Source: Penium margaritaceum
Taxonomy: Eukaryota; Streptophyta; Zygnematophyceae; Desmidiales; Peniaceae
Assembly: GCA_023375785.1 (NCBI GenBank)
Contig: SZWC01000095.1
Coordinates: forward strand, 240,235-304,234
DNA: 64,000 nucleotides
Reading direction: 5' to 3'
In this document: positions 32,868 to 42,085 of the stretch, piece by piece
Position numbering within the stretch: position 1 is the stretch's first letter
Layout of the letters: each line of letters starts with the position of its first letter
Made by a program: the position numbers and the translations under genes
The notes under the pieces: model-generated
Databases searched by the model: none
What the model was told of the DNA's origin: nothing
Seen by the model: only the letters and a program-made list of their open reading frames with translations

Positions 32868-33295
32868 TTTAGACGTTTTGCAAAACGTCTAAATTTGTTT
32901 AATCCTGCTGTGTTTCTCCCTTGTGCTATTCTGGCCTGGCAGCTCCCTAGGAGACTTTGTAATTTCCTAGTGCTGGCGCAAATTCCCCACTGAGCATTTA
33001 GCGGCCTTGGGTACACTTTGGTGCGTTGAATCTCTCGCGCTCCCTATCCCCGAGCCGTCCAGTTCCCTGGTTGCGACGGGCTCTCCCCTGGTTTTGTCCC
33101 ACGTGTATGCTTTTAGCATGTGAGCTGCTGTCATTGTGTTCATTGGCCTGATGAAGGCTCACCCGAGCCGAAACATGTTGCCAGTCATTGACCTTTGACT
33201 CCCCTCTCTCAAACATGCCTAGCGCATGTGGACACCTCTCCCTCAATCACATCTCAACTTCAAGTTCTTGCTGCCCTGAGAAGCAAAATTCTACT
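32868..33295 (+). repeat. PLE right pLTR
   Basis: Direct repeat of 29411-29848, starting at the 26-nt palindrome 32868-32893 and ending at TTCTACT. After four T residues the gypsy LTR resumes with GTGGAAAC at 33300. Confidence 0.88.
33142..33185 (+). ncRNA. Hammerhead ribozyme, PLE right pLTR
   Basis: Same 44-nt motif as at 29695-29738 with no change in the core: stem I 33142-33147/33180-33185, CTGATGA 33148-33154, stem II 33156-33160/33165-33169, GAAA 33170-33173, cleavage predicted after 33179. Tandem or end-to-end PLE transcripts with both ribozymes could release a unit-length RNA. Confidence 0.85.
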
Positions 33296-33299
33296 TTTT

Positions 33300-34139
33300 G
33301 TGGAAACTTGTATCAAAGCAACCCAAGGACCAGGTCATTCGGTGTAGGGACAAGGAAGAAACGAACGTGCAAAGGTGGGAGCCACACCTCCTGAAAACAG
33401 GAGATGTATTGGCTCGACCCCGAGCACGACGGAGCGACTTTCTCGCCCACTGCAGCCAAAGCGCCCCTGGATGGATGCTTAGCCAATGAGGCAAAGATCA
33501 TTGGGTTCCATGGGTGCTTTGGGATGGCGGCTGGAGCTACATTCGCAAGCAAGGGCACTTTGGGCAACAGTGACCCGCGCTTGCGGTGCTGCCAACGGCA
33601 GTAACACGTGGAGTAATCAAATGGCCATAAATTAGCGGTTTCTACACATATTGAGATGTTCTTTGATACGTTGGAAAGTTTACAATCTGTATTACATTAT
33701 TCACGTGTTTTTTGCGTAGTTGTGCCTCATTAGAGAGCTTCAGAGTGCCGAGGGGCTCTCGGCTGGCTCATACGAGCTGGTACACAGGGAAGCCTAGGGA
33801 TTGTTCTAGGCATGCCAACCTTACCGAGAGACTTCACATATTTCATTTCACTGATCTCTCACGTCTAAGGATTCATTCCCTGCCCAACTCTCCTTGTCCT
33901 CCAAGTATTGCCTTGCACACATCCATTCGATCCTATAAGTCTTTTGTAGCGCACCTTGATGCAAACGTCGTCGGGAGAGTTCCACGGCGCAAACTTTGGT
34001 CACTAGTAGCGGTCTTGCTACTAGGAGAGGGTCATGCGACATCTCAGGGTTGGTCAGACACACCAAGGGGTCAAGGGTTGGGAGATTTATCTCAAGGGCT
34101 CAACATATGATCATCACGCTAGGCACCACTCACTTCACA
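33300..34139 (+). repeat. Gypsy G1 5' LTR, right piece
   Basis: Continues the 3' LTR alignment: 'GGACAAGGAAGAAACG', 'TCTCGCCCACTGCAGCCAAAGCGCCCCT', 'CATTAGAGAG', 'GGGGCT(C/A)TCGGCTGGCTCAT' and 'GCGGTCTTG(C/T)T(A/G)CTAGGAGAGGGTC'. It ends CACTTCACA next to the primer-binding site. Confidence 0.85.
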
Positions 34140-34141
34140 TT

Positions 34142-34155
34142 TGGTATCAGAGCCA
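34142..34155 (+). promoter_or_regulatory. Gypsy G1 primer-binding site, tRNA-iMet 3' end
   Basis: TGGTATCAGAGCCA is two bases after the LTR. It is complementary to the 3' terminus of plant initiator Met-tRNA (UGGCUCUGAUACCA). This is the standard plant LTR-retrotransposon primer site, in contrast with the copia elements in this window. Confidence 0.92.
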
Positions 34156-34159
34156 GTGG

Positions 34160-34750
34160 ACGTTTGCTCGGCTTTGCGCGAACCCAGGGGAGGCAGTAGC
34201 TCTGCCACAATTGCGTTTGGCCACAATTTTATTGTCACAACCAGAAGCATGGCAGCAGCAGCGTACATCTAGGCCTATCTCATGGAGGTGATCCGACATG
34301 CTATGAGCAAGTTGCGTCAAGGGAATGTGCAGCTGCGTGCGAAGGTTGAGGTGAGGCACTTTGGCCAAGGAAGCAGTGTGTTGGGGAGTGTCACATTGCC
34401 CTCTCAACCTGCCTTTTGGTGGCCCAAGCCGAAGAAGCCTGAGTTCAACACCATCAAGGGCCATGCGAGGGAGTAGCTCTTCACGGCAAACCAAAACTTC
34501 ATAGCGTTGGGCGTTCCCATCAAAGAAGATACAACAAGAATGTATTATGCACCTGCGCTGCTCCAAGGAATGGCGCTACAGTGGTCGTCCACATTATGCT
34601 AGCAAAATCCCGTTAGGTTGATGTATGGGCTGGGAGCTAAGCAACGCCTTCAGCCATTGTTGAATCTACCTTTGTGTTGGGAAATGTAGCTTGGTGCGCA
34701 GGCATTGACGGAGAAGCCAGAGACGTGGGAGCAATTCAAGACGATGCTCC
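34160..34750 (+). pseudogene. Gypsy G1 gag, N-terminal part
   Basis: Frame 1 shows 'MSKLRQGNVQLRAKVEVRHF', 'PKPKKPEFNTIKGHARE', 'TANQNFIALGVPIKEDT', 'APALLQGMALQWSS' and 'LTEKPETWEQFKTMLL', the retrotrans_gag capsid layout of gypsy elements. Stops occur near 34237, 34474 and 34601. It is cut at 34750 by copia B. The frame picks up at 47315 with 'ARFNLLNNSQ' after removing one GCTCC copy. Confidence 0.8.
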
Positions 34751-35135
34751 TCTTGGAGAGATGCTCCTCACCATGGCAGGAGTGACTCCAAAAAGGAACA
34801 CCAAAAAGACAAGCCTTAGTGACTTAGTGGTTAATGTTGTCCACCTCTAGAGGCAGGGACCTGGATTCAGGTCCCACAAAATCAATTTCTGCCCTGCCTC
34901 AAGAGAGGTCAAAAATAGATGCTAGGAAGCAAGCTCAAACTCTAGAATTCCTCCTTCAGGTTCTAGAAGGCCAGGTGAGGGTCCAGGAGGGTGGCACACC
35001 TTCTAGAAGGGTTGACTTGTTCTACAAGGCATCTAGGGGTGTCTTGGTCTTCTGGATACCTTCCCTCCTACTAGAAGCAAGCTGAGGAATCTAGGAAGAG
35101 GCAGAAGCTTCTAAAGGAAGGAAGAAATGCCTCCC
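34751..35135 (+). repeat. Copia B 5' LTR, left piece
   Basis: TTGGAGAGATGCTCCTCACCATGGCAGG... matches 46610-46990, including the tRNA-like block at 34812-34876 and 'ACTAGAAGCAAGCTGAGGAATCTAGGAAG'. It stops at GCCTCCC where copia A enters. Confidence 0.9.
34812..34876 (+). promoter_or_regulatory. tRNA-like Pol III A/B boxes in the LTR (decayed copy)
   Basis: TGACTTAGTGG (34820-34830) and GATTCAGGTCC (34864-34874) are the eroded equivalents of the consensus-like boxes in the 3' LTR (46679-46689, 46723-46733). Confidence 0.5.
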
Positions 35136-36104
35136 TATTAAAAAATTTCCCCTCCGCGTGCCCAAGTGCGGCGTCGGGAGGCGCCGACGAGCTGCCAGAA
35201 AATGAAAACTACGCTCCGGCGGATCTGGCGACTCGACATTTACTCAGATCCTAAAATGGAGGATTTCCCCTAAAATTTGACGAGTTGTTGAATCCGGTGG
35301 AAGTTGTTTCGCCAGAATCAAACAAGTATCAAGGGAGATATGGCTTTCCAAAGTTGGGGTATGCGTAGCGGCTCTGGGAGCCGGCTGCGACTCGAAATCC
35401 GGTCGATAATCAACCGGACCGAGTAACAAAAATACCACGTGGAGAAAATGCTCTGATAGGCCTGCCGAGGCATCTGGTGGATGATCCGCTTGATCAGGTG
35501 GATCATCCACCGGATCCAGTAGTGCAGGTTGTTACTGAGGGACTTCGCCAAAATCCTGGCTCGACGTCCGAAACTCAGAAGTACGTTTTGTTACTCGGGG
35601 ACAGTCAAAATTCTTACTGCAGGTCCGCGGACAGGTTTCGAACCTCGTCACACCCCATCACCAAACACGACCCAAAAGTGGGTAAGGTGCGTGGAAACAG
35701 TGCAGAGGACCCCCACACCATGTGCAATGGGACATGCGCCTTGGGAAAGGCGCTTCGCACGTGAATGAAGGTGCCACGGCGAGTGGCGGCGTCAGGCTTC
35801 TGTGGTCGGTGAGACCTGCGCTTCGGTAAGCATAACTTGAGCTACGCTTTGCCGAATTGCACGCGGTTTGGTGCGCTGGAAAGCTCATGACTAGCCCTAT
35901 AAGTGATCATGTTGATTTTCAAAAACAAACTCAAAACAACGTTATTCCCTTCACAAATTGACTGTCTCTAAATTCCTACTCACATAGCGTGAGGCAGCCA
36001 GAAAGCTCACGCTCAGTCTCAGATTCGCCCAAAACAGTAGACGTGAACCACTAGAGACAATCGGACAAACTTTGGGACCACAGCACGAGGATCTCATCCT
36101 GACA
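35136..36104 (+). repeat. Copia A 5' LTR
   Basis: A 969-bp LTR, from TATTAAAAAATTTCCCC (TG mutated to TA; the 3' copy has TGTTGAAAAATTG) to CATCCTGACA. It contains a strong hairpin (35473-35487/35500-35514). Open frames in it are repeats of the LTR sequence, not proteins. Confidence 0.92.
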
Positions 36105-36106
36105 AA

Positions 36107-36121
36107 GGGTTATGGGCCCAC
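36107..36121 (+). promoter_or_regulatory. Copia A primer-binding site, half-tRNA iMet type
   Basis: GGGTTATGGGCCCAC, two bases after the LTR, is a perfect 15-nt complement of the plant initiator Met-tRNA anticodon arm (GUGGGCCCAUAACCC). This is the primer mode of Drosophila copia and yeast Ty5, which use a cut tRNA fragment. Confidence 0.88.
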
Positions 36122-36222
36122 TGGTCTGAACGCCTCCAACGTTCACGTCTTCCGCACCGTACGGGATCGTCATCTTGGATGTTGCCGTGAAGTTATGAGA
36201 ACTCGTCGGAGTAGCAGCTGCG

Positions 36223-37200
36223 CACATGGCGCAGAAGGAGACGCAACCAATTCAAAAGTATGTGGGCGGCCCAGGCTTTGGGCTAAGGAGGTGGAAGTTT
36301 GAACTGCATCTCTCGCATAAGGGGCTGCTGGATGTCATGTTGGGAAAGGAGATGCTCACAGAGGCGACGGCTACGGACGCGGAGAAGCAGGCCTTCGAAA
36401 AGAAGAACATGGAGGCGCTCATGCTCCTGGTGTCTGGGACAACCGAGTCGTAGTGGGACTACTTCCAAGTCTGCAAGCTGGCAGCCAAAGCTTGGCAAAA
36501 GCTCTGCGCCATCCACCAATCCAAGTCGCTCGCAAACAAAATCTTCGCGATGAAGCGGCTCCTCACAGTGAGAATCGAGGAGGGAGATGATGTCATCTCC
36601 GCCATGCAGCAGATCGAGTCGCTCGCCTCATAATGCAATGACGTGGGGTGGAAGATCAACACGTAGCTGCACGCAATGGCCCTCCTCATGGCCCTACCTG
36701 ACAGTTAGGGTCCACTCATCACCGTTCTTGGAGGATGGTCAGAGGACAAGCTCACCTATGGTGCTGTCGAAGAGTACATCCGCAACGAGGCGCAGTGCCG
36801 GAGCTGCAGGGAGTCCTCGTCTTCCTCATCAGCCCTCGTCACCAAAACACGTGGTGGCGGAAGCGGGGGCCGAGGAAGTGGCGGAAAGGGCGGCAGCAAG
36901 AAGGGCGCCAAGAAAGGTGCGTGCCGCAATTGCGGCAAGGAGGGCCATTGGGCCCGTGAGTGCCCGGAGGAGGCGAAGACCGGCGGCAAAAACAGCAAGG
37001 GCAGGTCTTTCCTCAACGGCGACAAGAACCACTTCCTCAAGAAGGCCAACGGGCGATGCCTAGATTCCGGGGCCGAGGAGCACACCCAAGTCAAGAAGGT
37101 GGGGTTCGTCACCTACGAGAAGTCCTCCAAGTCAATTGTGGTCGCAAACGACAAAGTCGAGCCGGCGGCCGGCCAAGGCTACCTGGAGGTGGAAGTCGTG
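36223..37200 (+). pseudogene. Copia A gag and protease start
   Basis: Start Met at 36223 ('MAQKETQPIQKYVGGPGFG'). The capsid region has 'LSHKGLLDVMLGKEM', 'CKLAAKAWQKLCAIHQSKSL' and 'ITVLGGWSEDKLTYGAVEEY', then a Gly/Lys-rich tail and an intact CCHC knuckle CRNCGKEGHWAREC (36922-36963). The protease motif LDSGAEEHT keeps its Asp (about 37063-37085). In-frame stops are at 36451 (TAG), 36631 (TAA), 36664 (TAG) and 36706 (TAG); two replace expected Gln or Trp. The frame is shifted near 36790-36830. Gag packages element RNA; the protease would cleave the polyprotein. Confidence 0.88.
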
Positions 37201-37207
37201 GTGGGCA

Positions 37208-37779
37208 GTAAGAAGGAGCTGTGCACAATTCGTGATGTGCAGCATGTCCCCGGCCTGGCTGACATTTTGAGTGTCAGCCGCTTGACGGACAAGAGGTATG
37301 AGGTGCTCTTCCGCAGGAAAGGCGCAGTGGTGCGCATTGACGGCGACGGCGAGGTCGTGCTGGAGGCAAAGCGCGAGGGCGGTCTCTACATCGTGGAGAC
37401 CAAGGTGGTCCCCGCGGCATCCGATGCAACAGATTCGCATGANNNNNNNNNNNNNNNNNNNNNNNNNNNNNNNNNNNNNNNNNNNNNNNNNNNNNNNNNN
37501 NNNNNNNNNNNNNNNNNNNNNNNNNNNNNNNNNNNNNNNNNNNNGTAAGAAGGAGCTGTGCACAATTCGTGATGTGCAGCATGTCCCCGGCCTGGCTGAC
37601 ATTTTGAGTGTCAGCCGCTTGACGGACAAGAGGTATGAGGTGCTCTTCCGCAGGAAAGGCGCAGTGGTGCGCATTGACGGCGACGGCGAGGTCGTGCTGG
37701 AGGCAAAGCGCGAGGGCGGTCTCTACATCGTGGAGACCAAGGTGGTCCCCGCGGCATCCGATGCAACAGATTCGCATGA
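37208..37779. other. Assembly gap of 102 N flanked by an identical 235-bp repeat
   Basis: 37208-37442 and 37545-37779 are the same sequence, base for base, on either side of the N run 37443-37544. The copia protein is complete without the second copy. This is most simply an unmerged contig overlap, not biology. Confidence 0.9.
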
Positions 37780-39200
37780 GCGCCTCGTCAACATGGCAAA
37801 GGGAGGAAGGGCTGATCTAGAGCTCTGGCACCGACGGTTGGGGCATTCGGCGCCCGCAACCGTTAAGAAGATGGCGAAGCGCGACATGGTGCGCGGCCTC
37901 ATCATCGACGGTGCAGACGCGGCAGCAGATGCAAGAGCGCACAAAAAGTGTGAGCCTTGCATTTTGGGCAAAGCGCGGCACAAGCCATTCAACGAAAATG
38001 CAGCTCGTGCAAAGGACCTGCTGGAGGTCGTGCAGAGCAACGTGTGCGGACCGTTCAAAACGCCATTAAACGGCGGCTTCAGATACTTCGTCACCTTCAT
38101 TGTCGACAATAGCAGGAAACTCTACGTGTACTTCATGAAGCGAAAGGGCAAGGTCCTAGACCGACTGAAGGAGTATGTCGCAGCGGTAGAGAGGCAGACT
38201 GGCCGGAAGGTCAGAGCGCTACGCAGCGACAATGGCGGAGAGTACGTGGGCTGCAGCCTGTGGATGAAGTAGCAGGGCATCAAGTGGGAACCCACTACGC
38301 CATACTCGCCGCAGTCCAATGGAGTGGCGGAGCGGGCGAACCAGACGCTGCTCAACATGGTGCAGACCATGCTTGTGGATGCGGGGTTGCGGCAAGGTTT
38401 CTAGGCGGAGGCTGTGCGTACAGCGAGCTACACCATCAACCTCACCCCAACAGCGGTGCTGAAGGGCAAGGGCGGCTGGAAGACGCCGTAGGAGGTTTGG
38501 AGCGGGCGCAAGCTAAATGTGGCGCATCTGAAGGTGTTCAGGTACAAGGCGCATGCGATGGTGCAAGTGGTGCAACGACGCGGCAGCATGCTGGAACCGC
38601 GGGCAAAGCCGTGCTTGTTCCTCGGCTACGAGAGCATGCAAAAGGCGTATCGGCTCTGGGACCCGCGCACTCAAGAGATCATCCGCAGCCGTGACGTCGA
38701 GTTTGACGAGAAGCAAAGCTTCAGCAGCAGCAGCAACGACATGAGCGTCGAGAACACTCCAAAACAGGGGGAGTGGTTCTAGCTTCTTGACTACGAGGAG
38801 CCGGCGGACGCAGAGATCGACGATGCGGCGTCGGAGCGCGGCAGTGCAGCAGGTGCAACAGCCGATGCGGAGGGCTCCAACGACAACCCAGCTGGGCTGG
38901 AGATCTGGTGGAATGATGCATCGAAGGAGGCACCGCGGGTGCCGAAGCGCGCACTCCCGACAGAGTTCGCGTCGGGCGTCGGAGAAAAATCCTCCGGATG
39001 TGCCCCTCATCCGGATGACGGTTCACCGGAGTGGGAAGAATCCTTGGGAAGCCGTCCGGTTGATGATTCACCAGAGTAGGCTGAGTCGGAAGGATCGCAG
39101 CACAACGACGAGACGCCGCCAAGACTACCGCGCCGCAGCGGGAGGCAGCGGAGAACGAGGAAGTGTTTCGACGCAGGCACCGGTCGATGGATTGGCATGA
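37545..39200 (+). pseudogene. Copia A integrase
   Basis: It starts with the pre-integrase 'HVPGLADILSVSRLTDKRYE' and the HHCC zinc site ('LWHRRLGHS' ... 'CEPCILGKARHK', 37826-37985). The catalytic core has 'QSNVCGPFKTPLNGG', 'YFVTFIVDNSRKLYVYFMKR', 'LRSDNGGEYVG' and 'NGVAERANQTLL'. The first Asp of D,D,E is Asn here (QSN); the second Asp and the Glu are present. The C-terminal part has 'VWSGRKLNVAHLKVF', 'RAKPCLFLGYESMQKAYRLW' and 'IIRSRDVEFDE'. TAG stops are at 38270, 38402 (Trp expected), 38489 (Gln expected), 38780 and 39077. The integrase inserts the cDNA; this copy is dead. Confidence 0.88.
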
Positions 39201-41065
39201 CGCGGTGCATGCTAGCTGCATCAACGGAGCCGACGACCGTGCAAGAGGCGCTTGCGAGGCCCAAGGGGGAGCGGTGAGATGTCGCCATCAAGTCGAAGTT
39301 GGCATCTATTGCTGAAAACGACACGTGGCAGCTCGTTTACAGGCCGAAAGACGCCAAGGTCATCGGCTCCACGTGGGTCTTCAAGACCAAGTTCATGAAG
39401 GAAGGTGTGGTTGACAAGTACAAGGCGCGGCTCGTGGCGAAGGGGTACGCACAGCGTAAGGGCGAGCACTACGATGAGACATTTGCCCCCGTCGCCAAGT
39501 TCACAAGCATCCAAGCGATCCTTGCGGTGGCAACCGCGAAGGACATGGAGCTCTACCAAATGGAATTAAAGACGGCCTTCCTCAACGGCATCATCCACAA
39601 GGAAATCTACATGGAGGTGCCAGAGAGGGTGGAGGCACCGGAGGGCAAGGTGTGCAAGCTGCGGAAGTCCCTCTACAGGCTAAAACAATCACCCCGATGC
39701 TGGTACCAACAGATGGACAGCTTCATGGCACAACTTGGCTTCAAGCATTGTGAGGCAGATCACAGTGTGTACATGCGGCGGAGCAAGAAGCTCCATCAGA
39801 TTGTCGCACTCTACGTGGACGATCTGATCTTGTGCTCCTCAGACCTACCGAGCCTACAGCAGCTGAAAGAGCAGCTGAGCAGCAGGTTCCAGATGTCGGA
39901 CATGGGGGAGCTGGAGTTCTACCTCGGGGTGAGCATTACGCGGAACCGGTGGGTGCGCACGCTTGAGCTGGGCANCAACTTGGCTTCAAGCATTGTGAGG
40001 CAGATCACAGTGTGTACATGCGGCGGAGCAAGAAGCTCCATCAGATTGTCGCACTCTACGTGGACGATCTGATCTTGTGCTCCTCAGACCTACCGAGCCT
40101 ACAGCAGCTGAAAGAGCAGCTGAGCAGCAGGTTCCAGATGTCGGACATGGGGGAGCTGGAGTTCTACCTCGGGGTGAGCATTACGCGGAACCGGTGGGTG
40201 CGCACGCTTGAGCTGGGCAGGCCAAATACGTGGCTGGGGTGCTGAACCGGTACGGCATGGAGGACTGCAAACCAGTGTGCAGTCCTGTCTCGACAACCTA
40301 TGAACTGAGTGTGGCAATGGTGCCGCAAACAAAAGAAGAGCGGGAGTATATGGCAGGGGTGTCTTACCAATCGGCGGTGGGCAGCCCCATGTACGCCATG
40401 GTGGCGACTCGACCGGACCTGGCCTACGTGGTGGGCCAAGTGAGCAGGTACGTGGCCGACCCAGGGCCACTACACTGGCAGGCGGTCAAGCACATCCTCC
40501 ACTACCTACAGGCGACGCGGCACGCGCGCCTGAGGTTCGACGGCAAAGGGCGGACGAACCCTTTGCGTCTGGTCTGCTACATAGACGCAGACTACGCTGG
40601 GGATGTGGACAAGCGGAAGTCCACATCCGGCTACGTGTTCTTCCTCGCTGGTGCAGCAGTCTCGTGGTGCAGCAAGAAGCAGGACTGCGTCGCCACCTCC
40701 ATAGTGGAAGCAGAGTACATCGCGCTAGCCGAGGCGGTCAAGGAGGCGGTGTGGCTCCGTAGATTGCTGGGGGAGCTGGGCGTGCCGCAGCCGTAGCCTA
40801 CGGTGGTGCAAGAGGACAACACTGGCTCCATCTCGCTAACCAACAACCTGACGCAGCACAGGAGGACGAAGCACATCAACGTGCGTTATCATTACGCACA
40901 AGACATGGTCGAGAAGGAGCAGGTGGTGCTGCAGCACTATAGCACGCAGAACATGCTTGCAGATTGCTTCACCAAAGCGCAACCCGCTGACCGGCACGCG
41001 ATGAGCGTGGCCGGACTTGGGATGACCAGCTATGATGGGCTGGAGGGCGCAGCGGAAGGTGAGTG
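39200..41065 (+). pseudogene. Copia A reverse transcriptase and RNase H
   Basis: RT blocks are 'TWVFKTKFMKEGVVDKYKAR', 'HYDETFAPVAKFTS', motif A 'YQMELKTAFLNGI' (Asp to Glu), 'RLKQSPRCWYQQMDSF' and 'IVALYVDDLILCS' (YVDD intact). RNase H has 'CYIDADYAGD', 'ASTIVEAEYIAL'-like 'SIVEAEYIALAEAV', 'QEDNTGSISL' and 'HINVRYHYAQDMVEKEQVVL', ending at 41066. A TAG lies at 40794. The segment 39976-40219 repeats 39731-39974 across a single N and should be discounted. With that removed, only a motif A change and one stop damage this region. Confidence 0.88.
39731..40219. other. False tandem duplication (244 bp) at a single N
   Basis: 39731-39974 is identical to 39976-40219, separated by one N at 39975. 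It duplicates the YVDD block of RT, which no copia RT has twice. Like the 37.4-kb case, this marks an unresolved contig join. Confidence 0.9.
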
Positions 41066-41109
41066 AGAGCAAGCAGGAGCAGCGGGCATGGAAGGTGCAA
41101 GGGGGAGAA

Positions 41110-42085
41110 TGTTGAAAAATTGTCCCTCCGCGTGCCCAAGTGCGGCGCCGGGAGGCGCTGACGAGCCACCACAAAATGGAAACTCCGCTTCGGCAAGTCT
41201 GGCGACTTGATATTTGCTCAAATCCTAAAATGGAGGATTGCCCCTAAAAGTTGACGAGTGGCTGAATCCGGTGGAAGTTTCTTCGCCAGATTCGGACAAG
41301 TATCGAGGGAGATATAGCTTTCCAAAGTTGGGGTATGCGCAGCGGCTCTGGGAGCCGGCTGCGTCTCGAAATCCGGTCGATAATCGACCGGACCGAGTAA
41401 CAAAAATACCATGTGGAGAAAATGCTCCGATAGGCCTGCCGAGGTGTCCGGTGGATGATCCGCCTGATCGGGTGGATCATCCACCGGATCCAGTAGTGCA
41501 GGTTGTTACTGAGGGACTTCGCCAAAATCCTGGCTCAACGTCCGAAACTCAGTAGTACGTTTTGTTACTCGGGGACTTTGTCAAAATTCTTACTGCAGGT
41601 CCGCGGACAGGTTTCGAACCTCGTCACACCCCATCACCAAACACGACCCAAAAGTGGGTAAGGTGCGTGGAAACAGTGCAGGGGACCCCCACACCATGTG
41701 GAATGGGACATGCGCCATGGGAAAGGCGCTTCGCACGTGAATGAAGGCGCCACAGCGAGTGGCGGTGTCAGGCTTCTATGGTGGGCAAGACCTGCGCTTC
41801 GGCAAGCATAACTTGAGCTACGCTTTGCCGAATTGCACACGGTTTGGTGCGCTAGAAAGCTCATGACTAGCCCTATAAATGTTGTGATCATGTTAATTTT
41901 CAAAAACTAACTCAAAACAATGTTATTTCCTTCGCAAACGGACTGTCTCTAAATTCCTACTCACATAGCGTGAGGCGACCAGAAAGCTCAGGCTCAGTCC
42001 CAGATTTGCCCAAAACAGTAGACGTGAACCACTAGAGATGATCACACAAACGTTGGGACCGCACCACGCGGATCTCATCCTGACA
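41110..42085 (+). repeat. Copia A 3' LTR
   Basis: A 976-bp LTR from TGTTGAAAAATTG to CATCCTGACA, preceded by the polypurine tract AAGGGGGAGAA. It pairs with 35136-36104. The hairpin arms TCCGGTGGATGATCC (41447-41461) and their exact complement (41474-41488) are perfect here. Confidence 0.93.

Larger units (their letters stand above)
29391..33299 (+). mobile_element. Penelope-like element (PLE) inserted in the gypsy G1 LTR
   Basis: A 3.9-kb non-LTR retroelement with Penelope-type reverse transcriptase (RT at about 31180-32860) flanked by two ~430-bp direct terminal repeats (pLTRs). Each repeat carries a hammerhead ribozyme, as known for PLEs. No GIY-YIG endonuclease (GIY...YIG, R, E pattern) is visible either C-terminal to RT, where only ~130 codons remain, or in the N-terminal region. 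It therefore looks like an endonuclease-lacking PLE, or its endonuclease has decayed beyond recognition. It interrupts a gypsy LTR whose intact copy lies at 55782-56705. Stops and frameshifts make it inactive. Confidence 0.85.
35136..42085 (+). mobile_element. Copia A, best-preserved copia element
   Basis: Near-complete element: 5' LTR 35136-36104, PBS 36107-36121, gag from 36223, zinc knuckle 36922-36963, protease, integrase, RT, RNase H to about 41065, PPT GGGGGAGAA (41101-41109), and 3' LTR 41110-42085. The flanks CTCCC (35131-35135) and CTTCC (42086-42090) match at 4 of 5. It sits inside the 5' LTR of copia B, whose two parts rejoin around it. The LTR pair differs at roughly one site in ten by eye. 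The internal region is inflated by two false duplications at N runs. Confidence 0.93.

Noticed and set aside
35244-35551. Open frames with the repeated DDPPD motif, found again at 41218-41555
   Set aside because: They are translations of the copia A LTR hairpin in both LTRs and on both strands, not a protein family.
37208-37779. A real tandem duplication of the protease/pre-integrase segment in copia A
   Set aside because: The copies are identical while the rest of the element is aged, and they meet exactly at an N gap. An assembly artefact is simpler.
36451-40796. Possible reassignment of UAG to an amino acid, since TAG dominates the stops
   Set aside because: TAG stands in for Trp as well as Gln and other residues, and TGA and TAA stops occur in the other elements. 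Decay by transitions explains it without a variant code.
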